Below are positions 1 through 8,810 of a stretch of 64,000 nucleotides of DNA, in pieces. The position numbers were made by a program, and so were the translations under genes. The stretch comes from Bacteroidetes bacterium 2013_40CM_41_45 (GTDB taxonomy: Bacteria > Bacteroidota > Bacteroidia > AKYH767-A > 2013-40CM-41-45). How positions within the stretch are numbered: the stretch's first letter is position 1; every line of letters begins with the position of its first letter. The notes below the pieces were generated by a model, which was given only the letters and a program-made list of their open reading frames with translations, was not told where the DNA came from and made no database searches. The DNA lies in assembly GCA_002215675.1 (NCBI GenBank), contig NGFH01000004.1:186001-250000 (forward strand), written 5' to 3'.

Positions 1-1161
1 AATATTAAAACAATTTATCCCATGCTCCGGTACGACCCGGCAAGCGGTTATTATAATCTTGCCCTTGATATCAGGAGAGAAAGGGATTTGCGTGTGCAGT
101 TTGGCGGAAATATTTCTACACGTCCTATCAGTGAAGCTTTTGTAGGAACGCAATATAATTTCTGGGGAAAGCGGTCGCTTAGCATCAATACTTCGTTTTA
201 TTTCGGCAAGCTCTATAGCTCTGAACAACTAAAGCTTCGCCTCGATGTACCTGCGCGGATACCGTATTACGTTGAACCGGATATCACATTCAGCCAATGG
301 AACTTTTACAAAAGCAGCACAGAAGTTTTTTCCACGGTGCGGCCGCTTTATATAGTTCGCTCAGATGGATATTTCGGGTTGAACTTCGGAGTGCCTGCAC
401 GGAACAAAGGAAAGGTGGTTGCCGGGGGAGGATTCTACCGCACGGCTGACGATTATTACCAGACTACGTCCTTCACCCCAAGCGATACGGCAGACCGCAC
501 AGAATTTAATTCCCTCATTGCCTCCTTATCATTTGAGCGCAACACTCTGAACAGAAAACAATATGCGAGCAGCGGCACATATTTCAGCACCACTGTAAAA
601 TATTTTAGCGGAAGAGAAAAAACCATTCCCGGCTCCACTTCTCCAAAACTGGTCGAATCAACAGACCACCGTGACTGGTTTCAGCTTAAGATGGTGTACG
701 ATAACTATTACAAAAAGCGAGGCAGAATACGGCTGGGCTTTTACAACGAAAATGTTTTTTCAAATGAACCATTCTTCGGCAACTATACTTCCACGGTTCT
801 GATGGCTCCGTATTTTCAGCCGCTGCAGGAGACGCAGACGCTTTTCCTCCCCAACTTTCACGCACACAATTACTTCGGTGCCGGCTCGCGGAATGTAATC
901 AGCATCGCCGGAAACATTGACTTCAGAATTGAGGGATATGTCTTCCAGCCGTTTCACCAGCTGGTGCAGACGGCAGACCAGAAAGCCAAATACGGAAATG
1001 CATTTGAAAAACGTTACCTGATATTTTCTTCAGGAGTGGTTTACCATACCCCCATCGGTCCGCTGAGTATGTTTGTAAATTATTATGACGACAGGGAAAA
1101 ACCCTACACGTTCCTGTTTCACCTTGGCTATATTATTTTCAATAAAAGCCCGATGAACTGA
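1..1161 (+). CDS. Patatin-like phospholipase, C-terminal barrel part (5' truncated)
   Basis: Only the last ~386 codons are present. The frame is open to base 1 (it reads N-I-K-T-I-Y-P before the first Met at 22), so the gene starts outside the window. The visible part is rich in alternating polar and aromatic residues and ends in strands such as PIGPLSMFVNYYDD and FLFHLGYIIF, as in an outer-membrane beta-barrel. The segment from YPMLRYDPASGYYNL to GGNISTRPISEAFVG resembles the D15/BamA-like barrel that follows the patatin lipase domain in Bacteroidota patatin-family proteins of PlpD type. The catalytic patatin domain is not in view, so the lipase function is inferred from family architecture. 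Alternative: another Omp85-like protein. Confidence 0.7.
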   Translation, partial: NIKTIYPMLRYDPASGYYNLALDIRRERDLRVQFGGNISTRPISEAFVGTQYNFWGKRSLSINTSFYFGKLYSSEQLKLRLDVPARIPYYVEPDITFSQWNFYKSSTEVFSTVRPLYIVRSDGYFGLNFGVPARNKGKVVAGGGFYRTADDYYQTTSFTPSDTADRTEFNSLIASLSFERNTLNRKQYASSGTYFSTTVKYFSGREKTIPGSTSPKLVESTDHRDWFQLKMVYDNYYKKRGRIRLGFYNENVFSNEPFFGNYTSTVLMAPYFQPLQETQTLFLPNFHAHNYFGAGSRNVISIAGNIDFRIEGYVFQPFHQLVQTADQKAKYGNAFEKRYLIFSSGVVYHTPIGPLSMFVNYYDDREKPYTFLFHLGYIIFNKSPMN

Positions 1162-1171
1162 GCATTTAAAA

Positions 1172-1275
1172 GTTATTTCCCTTACGCTCACCCCTTACCC
1201 CTAAAGGGGAAACCCTTCGCGCAAAAGCATAGGCGGTTCTCCCTTTAGGGAGTCAGAGGGTAACAGGGGGAAGGA
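1172..1275. repeat. Palindromic intergenic repeat, CCCCTAAAGGGG family, copy 1
   Basis: Between the barrel gene and the 3' end of pnp. It holds two hairpin-forming words, CCCCTAAAGGGG and TCCCTTTAGGGA, separated by a GCGC-containing spacer and followed by AGAGGGTAA. The same arrangement recurs near 32870-32942 between korA and korB. It lies between two converging genes and may act as a bidirectional transcription end, but no T-tract supports a classic terminator. Confidence 0.6.
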
Positions 1276-1295
1276 AAATATTTTCCTGGCTTCTT

Positions 1296-3464
1296 TTAGT
1301 TTCTTCCGCTCACTTCACCAACGGTATCTTTCTTCGGTTTCTCAGGACGGGGCAGCAACGCCTTCCGTGAGAGTTTCAGCTTGCCGGTTTTTTCGTCAAT
1401 GTCTATAAGTTTCACCTTAACAATTTCTCCGGGTTTGAAAACTCCTTCCATGCTGGCGGTGCGTTCCCAGGAGATTTCTGAAATGTGCAGCAAGCCGTCG
1501 CGATTGGGAAGAATTTCTATGAACGCTCCGAAATCCATGATGTTTTTCACTTTGCCTTCGTATACAGTTCCGATTTCAGGAATAGCGGTAATACCTTTGA
1601 TACGTTTCTTTACTTCTTCGATGGATGCTTTATCGGTAGAACCGATTTCAATCACACCCTGGTTATCTATTTCCTCAATAACGATGGTAGTTCCGGTTTC
1701 GCGTTGCATTTCCTGGATAACTTTTCCGCCCGGTCCAATCACTGCGCCAATAAATTCTTTGGGGATAATCATCTTCTCAATACGGGGTGCATTCGGCTTG
1801 TAGTCCGCTCTCGGTTCACTGATTACTTTCAGCATCTCGCCAAGAATATGCATACGTCCTGCCCGCGCCTGTTCCAGCGCCTCCATTAAAATCTGGTCAC
1901 TCAATCCCTGTATTTTCAAATCCATCTGGCAGGCGCAAATTCCTTTTTCGGTTCCGGTAACCTTAAAATCCATATCACCAAGATGGTCTTCATCGCCAAG
2001 TATGTCCGAAAGCACAGCGTACTTTCCTTTTCCATCGGTAATTAATCCCATAGCAATACCTGAAACGGGCCTGCGGATTTTAACACCCGCATCCATCAGA
2101 GCAAGCGTGCCTGAACATACCGTAGCCATAGATGATGAACCGTTCGACTCAAGAATATCAGACACCACACGAACTACATACGGAAAATTATCTTCATCGC
2201 CAGGCATCACAACCTTAAGCGAACGCATGGCAAGATTACCATGCCCTACTTCTCTTCGGCCAAGTCCGCGGTTTGGTTTTACTTCTCCCGTGCTGAAGGC
2301 CGGGAAGTTATAGTGCAGCAAAAAGCGGTTAGTTCCGAAAATCACTGCTCCGTCAATAATCTGCTCGTCCAGCTTGGTGCCTAACGTAACCGTTGCAAGC
2401 GCTTGTGTTTCTCCTCTTGTGAAGAGCGCAGATCCGTGTGTTGAAGGCAGGTAATCAGTCTCGCACCAGATGTTACGAATGTCATTAGGTCCGCGGCCAT
2501 CGAGGCGTTTTTTAGTGTCAAGAATTACGCTTCGTACGGCATCGTATTCCACTTCAAAAAAGTAACGCTTCAGCATCATTGCTTTTTCTTCCTGCTCTTC
2601 CTCTGAAAGCGTTGCAAGGAAATCTTCTTTAATTTTATTGATAGCATCGTGGCGCTCCGCTTTTACGGGGTTTCCTTTACGGGCTATATCTGCAATCTTT
2701 TCAAAGGCAAACTTGCGTATGGATTCTCTTAGCGCTTCATCGTTCTCTTCGTGAGAATATTCGCGCTTGGGTTTATTGCCCATCATTTCCCTTAGTTCAA
2801 GCTGAGCTTTGCATTGTTGTTTGATAGCTTCTTTGCCGTGCTTGAGCGCTTCTACCATTTCCGCCTCACTCACTTCATTCATTTCCCCTTCTACCATCAG
2901 GATGTTATCAGCGTTGCCGGCAACAATCAAATCTATGTCGGCTTTTTCTATGTCAGAGAACGAAGGGTTAATTATTAATTTACCGTCAATACGTGCGACA
3001 CGCACTTCAGAAATAGGGCCGTTAAAAGGAATATCTGAAACGGTAATTGCAGCCGATGCAGCAAGGCCTGCCAGCGAATCGGGTGCAACATTTTTATCCC
3101 ACGATATAAGAGTAACCAATACCTGTATTTCGGCATGGTAATCTTCGGGGAACATAGGGCGCAGTGCACGGTCAATCAAACGACTGATAAGGATTTCATA
3201 TTCCGACGGGCGCGCCTCGCGCTTAAAAAATCCTCCCGGAAATCTTCCGGCAGCGGCATATTTTTCCTGGTAGTCGACAGTGAGCGGTAAAAAATCGCTT
3301 CCTTCTTTGGGTTCGGGTGACGATACAACAGTAGCGAGCAACATGCACTCGCCCATGCGCACAACTACGGAGCCATCTGCCTGTTTGGCAAGCACACCTG
3401 TTTCTAAGCTGATGGTGCGTCCATCGGGAAGCTCAAAGGTTTTTATAATTGGTTTTGGTTTCAT
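1296..3464 (-). CDS. pnp: Polyribonucleotide nucleotidyltransferase (PNPase)
   Basis: A full-length 722-residue PNPase, the 3'-5' phosphorolytic exoribonuclease of mRNA decay. Two RNase PH-like domains (about residues 10-220 and 310-540) flank an all-alpha linker. A KH domain follows at about 562-620 ([17 protein letters not shown]), then an S1 domain at about 629-700 ([20 protein letters not shown]). Conserved PNPase segments such as [18 protein letters not shown] and [15 protein letters not shown] are present. It lies 91 nt downstream of rpsO on the same strand, the classic rpsO-pnp pairing, so the two are probably cotranscribed. The ATG start is followed directly by conserved sequence. No anomalies seen. 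Confidence 0.97.
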   Translation of the reverse strand: MKPKPIIKTFELPDGRTISLETGVLAKQADGSVVVRMGECMLLATVVSSPEPKEGSDFLPLTVDYQEKYAAAGRFPGGFFKREARPSEYEILISRLIDRALRPMFPEDYHAEIQVLVTLISWDKNVAPDSLAGLAASAAITVSDIPFNGPISEVRVARIDGKLIINPSFSDIEKADIDLIVAGNADNILMVEGEMNEVSEAEMVEALKHGKEAIKQQCKAQLELREMMGNKPKREYSHEENDEALRESIRKFAFEKIADIARKGNPVKAERHDAINKIKEDFLATLSEEEQEEKAMMLKRYFFEVEYDAVRSVILDTKKRLDGRGPNDIRNIWCETDYLPSTHGSALFTRGETQALATVTLGTKLDEQIIDGAVIFGTNRFLLHYNFPAFSTGEVKPNRGLGRREVGHGNLAMRSLKVVMPGDEDNFPYVVRVVSDILESNGSSSMATVCSGTLALMDAGVKIRRPVSGIAMGLITDGKGKYAVLSDILGDEDHLGDMDFKVTGTEKGICACQMDLKIQGLSDQILMEALEQARAGRMHILGEMLKVISEPRADYKPNAPRIEKMIIPKEFIGAVIGPGGKVIQEMQRETGTTIVIEEIDNQGVIEIGSTDKASIEEVKKRIKGITAIPEIGTVYEGKVKNIMDFGAFIEILPNRDGLLHISEISWERTASMEGVFKPGEIVKVKLIDIDEKTGKLKLSRKALLPRPEKPKKDTVGEVSGRN

Positions 3465-3555
3465 TGAATTAAAATATTAAAATCGTTTTGAAATTTTTAT
3501 GATGAGTTATGCACGAAAGAAAAAAAGGCAATTCAAACGATTGCCTTGCCCGCAA

Positions 3556-3825
3556 TTACTTCCTTATATTAAGGTCGGTCAGAATTTTCCTGTAACGGGT
3601 AATGTCTTTTTTCTGAAGGTAGTTGATCAGCGCCTTTCTTTTTCCTACAAGATTAATAAGCGAACGCTGTGTTGCAACATCCTTGGGAACTGCCTGCAAG
3701 TGCCCGGTGAGGTAATTTATTTTTTCCGTAAACAGGGCAATCTGTGTTTCGGGAGAGCCGGTATCTTTTTCTTTTCGCCCGTATTTTTTAATGATTTCTT
3801 TTTTGGTTTCTGTTGTGAGCCTCAT
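3556..3825 (-). CDS. rpsO: 30S ribosomal protein S15
   Basis: An 89-residue protein of normal S15 length. The start MRLTTETKKEIIKKYG, the central GSPETQIALFTEKINYLTGHL segment (here split by normal family variation) and the end RKILTDLNIRK are typical. S15 binds the central domain of 16S rRNA early in small-subunit assembly. It is the promoter-proximal gene of the rpsO-pnp pair. The upstream 200 bases hold only AT-rich words; no autoregulatory structure can be identified by eye. Confidence 0.97.
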   Translation of the reverse strand: MRLTTETKKEIIKKYGRKEKDTGSPETQIALFTEKINYLTGHLQAVPKDVATQRSLINLVGKRKALINYLQKKDITRYRKILTDLNIRK

Positions 3826-3835
3826 TGGATAAATT

Positions 3836-3870
3836 GAAAATTAAGAATTAAAAATTAAGAATTAAAAATA
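3836..3870. repeat. AT-rich word repeat (AATTAAGAATTAAAA type)
   Basis: Tandem near-copies of the word AATTAAGAATTAAAA directly upstream of rpsO. Similar words recur at about 17700-17740 between engB and gldC, and inside the FadL signal-peptide region at about 24740-24810. The remaining bases to 4033 show no gene. Confidence 0.6.
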
Positions 3871-4033
3871 AGGGTACGAAGATAGAAATAAGTCAGGAAT
3901 GGGCAATTGCCCTTTTTACTCTAAAAAGCTATAAAATCAATACCTGTCTAAAGGGAATTTCCTCTTAACGCAATCGGATATCCGCATAACGACAGCGGGA
4001 ATAAGGGCATAGATTATGGGCCGGTGCTGATAA

Positions 4034-4876
4034 TTATTTAATAAATTTAATTGTCTTATCCATCTTGTCGCCAAGAATTCTGCATAAATAAACGCCCCGG
4101 GGTAATTGCTGTGTTAAAACAGGGATTTCATGATGTCCGTCAGGAAGATTATAGTTTTTACTGTAGACCTTTCTTCCCTTCACATCATATATGTTTACGT
4201 CAAAAGAAGAATTAGTGAAAAGGTCCGTATTGAGAAAATAATTTCCTGATTGAAAATCATAATTAAGTGAAGCACCAAGCAGGTGAGCTGTTTGGATTTC
4301 TCCTATTCCGTTAACATAAGTTAATGACAAGTCATCAAGATAACCATCTGTGATTGCAGCAGTAGTGAGAAGGTTGAAAACAAGAACCGTTGTGGCCGGA
4401 GCATTCGAAGATGTGTAATTTATTGTACAGTTAAAAGGAAGCCAGCTTGTAACATTTGTTGAAGCAGGACTATACACTGCCCCGCTGCCGATTGTAGTGC
4501 TGGATGCATCTGCCACAGTGACTGCAATGGTTATCCAGTTGACAGGGGTAGTGAAATTACCTTTCCAGTATCCTGACAAGACAAGCGGCTTCACCGAACC
4601 GGAATAAAAAAAATCAATTGAACCACCGTCATAGTTACTTCCGTCAAGTATGGAAACAAGATGAGCAGAATAATTGCCTGTTCTTCCCGGCGCCTGCAAT
4701 ACCTGGTGATAGCCCGGAGCATTATTTGTTATCCATCCCACGGGGTCAAGATATCCGCTTGGTCCGGTCGCCCAGGTTTCTAATCCTCCGTTCGTAATGA
4801 TCTGCCCCCAAACGAATGGATGCAGCAGAAGGGTGTAAAAAAAAATAATATTGATGAGTAAATGTTTCCTTTTCAT
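4034..4876 (-). CDS. Secreted T9SS type A sorting-domain protein
   Basis: A 280-residue exported protein. An N-terminal signal peptide (KHLLINIIFFYTLLLHPFVWG) is followed by a domain starting NGGLETWATGPSGYLDPVGW, of the jelly-roll, carbohydrate-binding-like kind common in T9SS cargo; I infer the fold only from this style. The last ~75 residues are a T9SS type A sorting domain: FDVNIYDVKGRKVYSKNYNLPDGHH, then LPRGVYLCRILG and a basic end. Such cargo crosses the outer membrane through the T9SS and is released or anchored by cleavage of this domain. The ligand is unknown. A good TAnnTTTG promoter lies just upstream. Confidence 0.8.
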   Translation of the reverse strand: MKRKHLLINIIFFYTLLLHPFVWGQIITNGGLETWATGPSGYLDPVGWITNNAPGYHQVLQAPGRTGNYSAHLVSILDGSNYDGGSIDFFYSGSVKPLVLSGYWKGNFTTPVNWITIAVTVADASSTTIGSGAVYSPASTNVTSWLPFNCTINYTSSNAPATTVLVFNLLTTAAITDGYLDDLSLTYVNGIGEIQTAHLLGASLNYDFQSGNYFLNTDLFTNSSFDVNIYDVKGRKVYSKNYNLPDGHHEIPVLTQQLPRGVYLCRILGDKMDKTIKFIK

Positions 4877-4901
4877 GATTTCAGGGTTAAAAATTGTTTT
4901 T

Positions 4902-4931
4902 CAAAGCTAAACAATATTCCCGCCTGCCAAA
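4902..4931 (-). promoter_or_regulatory. Predicted Bacteroidota promoter for the T9SS gene
   Basis: On the minus strand, TTTG (4931-4928), an 18-nt spacer and TAGCTTTG (4909-4902) match the Bacteroidota -33 TTG and -7 TAnnTTTG pattern. The ATG of the gene begins at 4876, giving a leader of roughly 20 nt. The -33 box lies within the arm region of a palindromic repeat. Predicted by pattern only. Confidence 0.5.
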
Positions 4932-4961
4932 ATCAAAGCCATTGCTTAGCAGGCAGGCAAC
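4919..4961. repeat. CCTGCC/GGCAGG palindromic element, copy 1
   Basis: The arms CCGCCTGCC and GGCAGGC are separated by about 22 bases that contain AGCCAT. On the other strand it reads GCCTGCCTGC, then ATGGCT, then GGCAGGCGGG. Related elements lie at 24749-24791 (inside a gene) and 34123-34171, and a shortened one near 16770-16795. Confidence 0.6.
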
Positions 4962-5016
4962 TTCATCTAACGCACAACCGGCCCATCAATGCGGGCGTTT
5001 AATTTGATAACATTAA

Positions 5017-5247
5017 TTATGCTGTCTTTGAGTTCTGCTTAATGTAGAAGGGAAACAGTTTCGGCTTGCTTATGGCAATTATCTTTTCAATCTTGTTTGT
5101 AAAAACATCGCGCCATTGTTCAAACAATTCGCCTTTGAATGAATACAGGTTTATTCGGTGTGCATAGTAGCTGACAGTCGTCAGGAATTTGCCTTCGCTC
5201 CTAAGAATGTCAGCACGTTTATTTAGTGTGAGAGTATCGAAATCCAT
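5017..5247 (-). CDS. Small conserved hypothetical protein
   Basis: A 76-residue ORF. Its composition and the run SEGKFLTTVSYYAHRINLYSF, followed by NKIEKI, resemble a family of small uncharacterised Bacteroidota proteins (a GTF..YYN.KINLY.. core followed by NKIEKIE). No signal peptide, membrane segment or catalytic motif is visible. Such genes occur widely in accessory regions, but their function is unknown. It has its own ATG, and no neighbour on its strand is close enough for an operon. Confidence 0.55.
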   Translation of the reverse strand: MDFDTLTLNKRADILRSEGKFLTTVSYYAHRINLYSFKGELFEQWRDVFTNKIEKIIAISKPKLFPFYIKQNSKTA

Positions 5248-5403
5248 TCGGTAAGTTTAACGATAATTAATGGAGAAAGCAACCGCAGAAATTTATCTTC
5301 CGTTGGGCGAAGTTTTGCGCCTGCTAATGTGTCTGAACTATGATTATGATGATTGATGTGATTGATATGATTAGAAGAAAAAGTATTTTTGGAGAATGAA
5401 AAA

Positions 5404-5425
5404 TGTCAGGACGAAAGTCCTGACA
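5404..5425. repeat. Perfect hairpin TGTCAGGAC-GAAA-GTCCTGACA, copy A
   Basis: Nine-base arms form a perfect stem closed by a GAAA tetraloop. Diverged copies with the same surrounding word, roughly ATTTGTCAGGAC(G/T)AAAGT then AGCACATAGAA, lie at 35979-36005 and 38195-38219. All three stand shortly before an accessory gene. The rest of 5248-5490 is AT-rich, with GATTGATGTGATTGATATGATT-like low-complexity words and no gene. Confidence 0.65.
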
Positions 5426-5458
5426 GCACAGCAAATATTATTAGAACAATAATGTTTT

Positions 5459-5466
5459 TACTTTTG
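5459..5466 (+). promoter_or_regulatory. Candidate -7 element (TACTTTTG)
   Basis: It matches the TAnnTTTG -7 motif and lies 25 nt before the ATG at 5491. No convincing -33 TTG is present at the expected distance, so confidence is limited. Confidence 0.35.
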
Positions 5467-5490
5467 CATCAACACAAAAAAACATAAACA

Positions 5491-5883
5491 ATGGCAAATT
5501 ATAAACAGCACGCTGGTACTGGAGCATTAGTAGGATTGATTGCAGGGGTAGTTATTAATGCAATTAATCAAGCTGACCGAAAAAACAATAATCCCGATTA
5601 TAAATTTGACTGGTGTGAAGCTGGCTTATACGCTTTAGGAGGTTCAGCTGTTGGAGCAGCTGCAGGAGTTTTACCAGACCTTTTGGAACCTGCGACAGAC
5701 CCAAATCATCGCAAAGTTTTTCATAGTTGGGCAGCTGGAATAGCACTCGCTTACGGAATTTATAAAGCAAACAAAAGTGATTTGAAAAAAGAAACGAAAG
5801 CAGCGATTAATGTTGCAGGGGCAGGTTACTTTTCACATTTATTGCTTGACGTTGGAACCCCAAAAAGGTTACCAATAATTTAA
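5491..5883 (+). CDS. YdjM/DUF457-like membrane-associated metal-dependent hydrolase
   Basis: A 130-residue protein with Gly/Ala-rich hydrophobic stretches at about 8-25, 47-66 and 80-95. It has the histidine and acid layout of the YdjM/DUF457 family: LPDLLEPATDPNHRKVFHS and, near the end, SHLLLDVGTPKRLPII. In the family, the D..P...HR...HS and SH.LLD..TP segments are taken as metal ligands in a membrane-bound hydrolase. The substrate is unknown. The protein is shorter than most family members. It is followed by a strong hairpin and then a predicted nuclease gene on the same strand. Confidence 0.6.
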   Translation: MANYKQHAGTGALVGLIAGVVINAINQADRKNNNPDYKFDWCEAGLYALGGSAVGAAAGVLPDLLEPATDPNHRKVFHSWAAGIALAYGIYKANKSDLKKETKAAINVAGAGYFSHLLLDVGTPKRLPII

Positions 5884-5905
5884 AAATAATTTTCTGCGTG
5901 AGTAA

Positions 5906-5938
5906 AACCCCTAAAGCGTTCGGAACGCTTTAGGGGTT
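5906..5938. terminator. Perfect 16-bp inverted repeat after the YdjM-like gene
   Basis: The left arm AACCCCTAAAGCGTTC pairs perfectly with its inverted copy, leaving one base at the centre. It starts 23 nt after the stop codon at 5883. There is no T-tract on the plus strand; on the minus strand the stem is followed by four T. It may end transcription or be another palindromic repeat related to the CCCCTAAAGGGG words. Confidence 0.5.
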
Positions 5939-5964
5939 ACCACATTCTTAATAAAAAATTAGCT

Positions 5965-6447
5965 ATGGAGCAAAAATCTGGGAGAACCTCACAAAACATT
6001 AGAGGTGAGGTATTGAAAGAGATAGGTGAACTTTCGTGTATCTTTTATTTATATTATCATTTTAATGATAAGGGCTGGTCAGTTTATAAAAATTATGATG
6101 AGAAAGGCTACGATATATTATTGGTTAAAGAAGGAGAGAAAAAACGAAAAATTGAAGTGAAGTCACGTCAAAGGTTAATTAATTCTGCAAGTAATAAGAA
6201 TACCAATACATACTTTACATTATCAGAAATAGAAAAAAAAGAGGCAGATTTTTTGGTGGCTTTTTGGATTGAACATAATATGTTCTTTATCGTCCCTACA
6301 AATGCAAAAGAATTAGAAAAGCACACATCAAAGAATAAACATACGTATGTTTTTAAGGTAAAACTGAATGAGAAACTGGGGAGTCTAAATGAAACTGCTA
6401 ATAAATATCTTGATTCTTGGGGTATGATAGTTCAGAATATTAAATAA
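5965..6447 (+). CDS. Predicted PD-(D/E)XK endonuclease-like protein
   Basis: A 160-residue protein with the pattern of a restriction-endonuclease-fold core. An N-terminal helix carries acidic residues (GEVLKEIGELSCIFYLYYHF), then come a GWSVY strand, Y49-D50-ILLV, and E64-V-K66-SR, i.e. the D...ExK metal site. The later segment EADFLVAFWIEHNMFFIVP resembles the strands found after the motif in Mrr/DUF3883-like nucleases. The target is unknown. It sits in a small accessory pocket between housekeeping genes, has no methylase beside it, and is visibly AT-rich. It could be a stand-alone defence nuclease or a remnant of a restriction system. Confidence 0.55.
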   Translation: MEQKSGRTSQNIRGEVLKEIGELSCIFYLYYHFNDKGWSVYKNYDEKGYDILLVKEGEKKRKIEVKSRQRLINSASNKNTNTYFTLSEIEKKEADFLVAFWIEHNMFFIVPTNAKELEKHTSKNKHTYVFKVKLNEKLGSLNETANKYLDSWGMIVQNIK

Positions 6448-6517
6448 GTTTTCTATCAACAGGTCGTTCCTTCAGAACTTTTTTTGAAAAGATTGAGAGA
6501 GTTACAACCCCCTTCGT

Positions 6518-6608
6518 GCATAGACCCGATTGAACCCCGAGTTATCGGGGTGAAAGCGGGCATGGAGATGGTGAGAGCTTCAACTGCTGGGCTCCAATTT
6601 TTTTTTAA
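6518..6608 (-). repeat. Dispersed GCCCAACATTT...GGGGCTATGC repeat family, copy 1
   Basis: On the minus strand it reads GGAGCCCAGCAGTT, then CCCGCTTTCACCCCGA, then CAATCGGGTCTATGC. It shares its order of blocks with copies next to korB (34180-34275) and smc (39135-39241). It contains an internal CCCCGA/TCGGGG hairpin. In all three copies the GAGCCCA end faces the stop codon of the neighbouring gene. Confidence 0.6.
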
Positions 6609-6615
6609 AACACGA

Positions 6616-6645
6616 ACGGATTGCTTCGCTACGCTCGCAATGACG
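6616..6645. repeat. GGATTGCTTCGCTACGCTCG word repeat
   Basis: A short palindrome-like word (ATTGCTTCGC, then GCTCGCAAT, then GACG) next to the 3' end of the M49 peptidase gene. Words of this kind are frequent in Bacteroidota intergenic DNA. No further copy was noticed in this window. Confidence 0.4.
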
Positions 6646-6651
6646 CTTTTT

Positions 6652-8727
6652 TCAGTTCACCACCGGCAACAGTCCGTAGGTTTTGCCATACTCCAGCATC
6701 TGCTCCAGGAAATCGGTTGGATATTCGATTTTAACGTCTGTTATTTTTTCTCCGTCCATCACGGGCACCAGGCGCGGCTGTATGAAGCCCATGTAGGGTG
6801 CAATGTTAAGCGGCTCATAACGTTTGTGCACTTCGGTTAAAAGTTGCTGGTCTACTTTTACTCCATAGGTTTCGATAAGATTTTTTCCGCCTTCATAGTC
6901 GCCTTCTGATTTAACGCGTTGTATTTCGCGGAGCAAGTCGCCAAAGAGGGTACGGAGCTTTTCATAGTCGTGGATGACGATGTATGTCTTTCCATCACGC
7001 ACAACTTTTTCAATCACATTATCTTTCTTTCCTTTTTCGTATGCCCACGCTGCAATAAGCTGGCGGTTGCGCATGTGAGCTTCTTCAAGATTATCGCCCG
7101 GATGGATGCGGAAGAGTTGTGTCATAAGTCCGCCGAGAATATAGTTGTCGTATTCCGCCTTGCCCACTTCGAGAGAAGGCATGACACCGATGTCAACCAG
7201 TTTTTTATCCATGATATAGTAGAGCGCAACCAAATCAGCGCGTGCTTCCTCGAGTGCGCTGGCGTAATTCTTCAGTGTTTTGTCTGTTGTGCCTACGCCT
7301 TCATTGATTTGTCCCGAAGCATGGCCGATAACTTCGTGCATATCGGTATGCAAATCACCGGCAAGGGCTCCGTATTTTTTTATGCGGGCTTTCACTTCAT
7401 CGCTGCTGCCGAACTCATCAATGCTTGGGCTCTTGGCACGTACATCGTTATACGCTTCAACAATATTTCCGAGTGAAACAGACTTGGAACCATGCACTTC
7501 GCGTATCCACTCGCTGTTGGGAAGATTAATTCCGATGGGAGTGGCGGGAGCAGCATCGCCAACTTCACCGATAATGGTAATCACTTTTGCAGAAATTCCT
7601 TTTACGCTTTTCTTTTTGTGTTCGTTCATGATGGGCGAATGGTCTTCGAACCATTGCGCCTCTTTTGAAATAGCAGCAATTCTTTTTGTCGCCTCCATGT
7701 CTTTCATGGAAACCACTGATTCGAAGCCGCCGTGCATGTGCAGCGCATCGAGGTAAACTTCAATAAATCCATTGACGGCATCGAGGCGCGATGAAGTGTC
7801 TTTCACCCACTCGATGCAGCAGTTGTCAAATGCTTTCAGGTCGCCCGTTTTATAAAAATCAATGAGAAGCTGAAAGTATTTTTTCTGCTGGTCATTCTCG
7901 GCAACAGTAACAGCTTTCTCAAGCCAGTAAACAATTTTTTCGATGGCTGCGGAATACATTCCACCTACTTTCCATACGTGCTCGGTGATTTTGCCGTCTT
8001 TCTCTTTCACCAGCTTAGAGTTAAGCCCGAAGGAAGATTTGTCGCCCGGGTTTTTCTTTCTCATGGCATCATAAAATGATTCCACTTCTTTCTGGGAAAC
8101 GCCTTCGTAAAAATTGTTCGCAGATGCCTTCACATTATCAATGCCGGGGCTCAGGTCAACTTCTTTCCCATCAATTTTCGGGTCGAATAAAATAGGCGTG
8201 AGAAAATCTACGAGAGATTTATCTGTGATTCCTTTTGTCGCAGGAAAATTCTCCTGCTTGCTTTTGCTGATTAATTCTTTGAGATACTCAGGAGCAAAAT
8301 CAGGAATCATTTTCGCACTGGAATAGTGGTGATGAATTCCGTTGGCAAAGAAGACTTCTTTCGCGTAATCAGTGAACTTTTTGTAGTCGGCAGAAGTTTT
8401 ATCTCCGCTGTATGTTTCAAGAATATTTTCCAGCACTTTGCGGATGAAAATATTATAACGGTATTTCTGGTCGTAGAAAATATCCCTGCCACATAACCCG
8501 GCTTCGTATAAATAGTACGCAAGCTGCTTTTGCGGGAGAGAAAGCTCAGCAAAGCCCGGAACTCTGTAACGCAATACTTGTATATCGGCAAAGCGGTCGG
8601 CTTTGAATTCAAACGTATCTTTTTTAACTGCGGTCTTTTCCTCCACAGCAGGATGTTGATTGCACGATGTAATAGCCACAACAGAGGCAATAATAATAGC
8701 TGAATAAATATAAGAAGCTCTTTTCAT
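6652..8727 (-). CDS. M49 family zinc peptidase (dipeptidyl-peptidase III-like) lipoprotein
   Basis: A 691-residue protein with a lipoprotein signal peptide; the lipobox ends VVAITSC at about residue 22. The M49 zinc site HEVIGH is at about residues 464-469 and the second ligand motif EEARAD at about 494, variants of HELLGH and EECRAE. DPP III releases dipeptides from the N-terminus of short peptides; the membrane anchor suggests peptide trimming in the periplasm or at the surface. The family's MutT-like N-terminal extension is not apparent. The next gene, divergently oriented, is a dipeptide epimerase, which fits a shared role in dipeptide use, though they are not an operon. Confidence 0.88.
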   Translation of the reverse strand: MKRASYIYSAIIIASVVAITSCNQHPAVEEKTAVKKDTFEFKADRFADIQVLRYRVPGFAELSLPQKQLAYYLYEAGLCGRDIFYDQKYRYNIFIRKVLENILETYSGDKTSADYKKFTDYAKEVFFANGIHHHYSSAKMIPDFAPEYLKELISKSKQENFPATKGITDKSLVDFLTPILFDPKIDGKEVDLSPGIDNVKASANNFYEGVSQKEVESFYDAMRKKNPGDKSSFGLNSKLVKEKDGKITEHVWKVGGMYSAAIEKIVYWLEKAVTVAENDQQKKYFQLLIDFYKTGDLKAFDNCCIEWVKDTSSRLDAVNGFIEVYLDALHMHGGFESVVSMKDMEATKRIAAISKEAQWFEDHSPIMNEHKKKSVKGISAKVITIIGEVGDAAPATPIGINLPNSEWIREVHGSKSVSLGNIVEAYNDVRAKSPSIDEFGSSDEVKARIKKYGALAGDLHTDMHEVIGHASGQINEGVGTTDKTLKNYASALEEARADLVALYYIMDKKLVDIGVMPSLEVGKAEYDNYILGGLMTQLFRIHPGDNLEEAHMRNRQLIAAWAYEKGKKDNVIEKVVRDGKTYIVIHDYEKLRTLFGDLLREIQRVKSEGDYEGGKNLIETYGVKVDQQLLTEVHKRYEPLNIAPYMGFIQPRLVPVMDGEKITDVKIEYPTDFLEQMLEYGKTYGLLPVVN

Positions 8728-8767
8728 ATTTGTTTTTTTGACAAGTGTTATTTAAATTGAGGGGAGG

Positions 8768-8798
8768 CAAAAATAGTGTTCCTTATGAGATGAATAAA
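8768..8798 (-). promoter_or_regulatory. Candidate promoter of the M49 peptidase gene
   Basis: On the minus strand, TATTTTTG (8775-8768) fits TAnnTTTG, with TTTA 19 nt upstream as a weak -33 element. The ATG is 40 nt downstream. Confidence 0.4.
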
Positions 8799-8810
8799 TT
8801 TGGTTAATTA

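Noticed and set aside
1381-1803. Plus-strand frames of 140 and 134 codons at the start of the pnp region
   Set aside because: Antisense to the KH and S1 domains of pnp.
5270-5356. A 28-codon frame (MEKATAEIYL...)
   Set aside because: It ends in low-complexity GATTATGATGATTGATG words and has no likeness to a protein.
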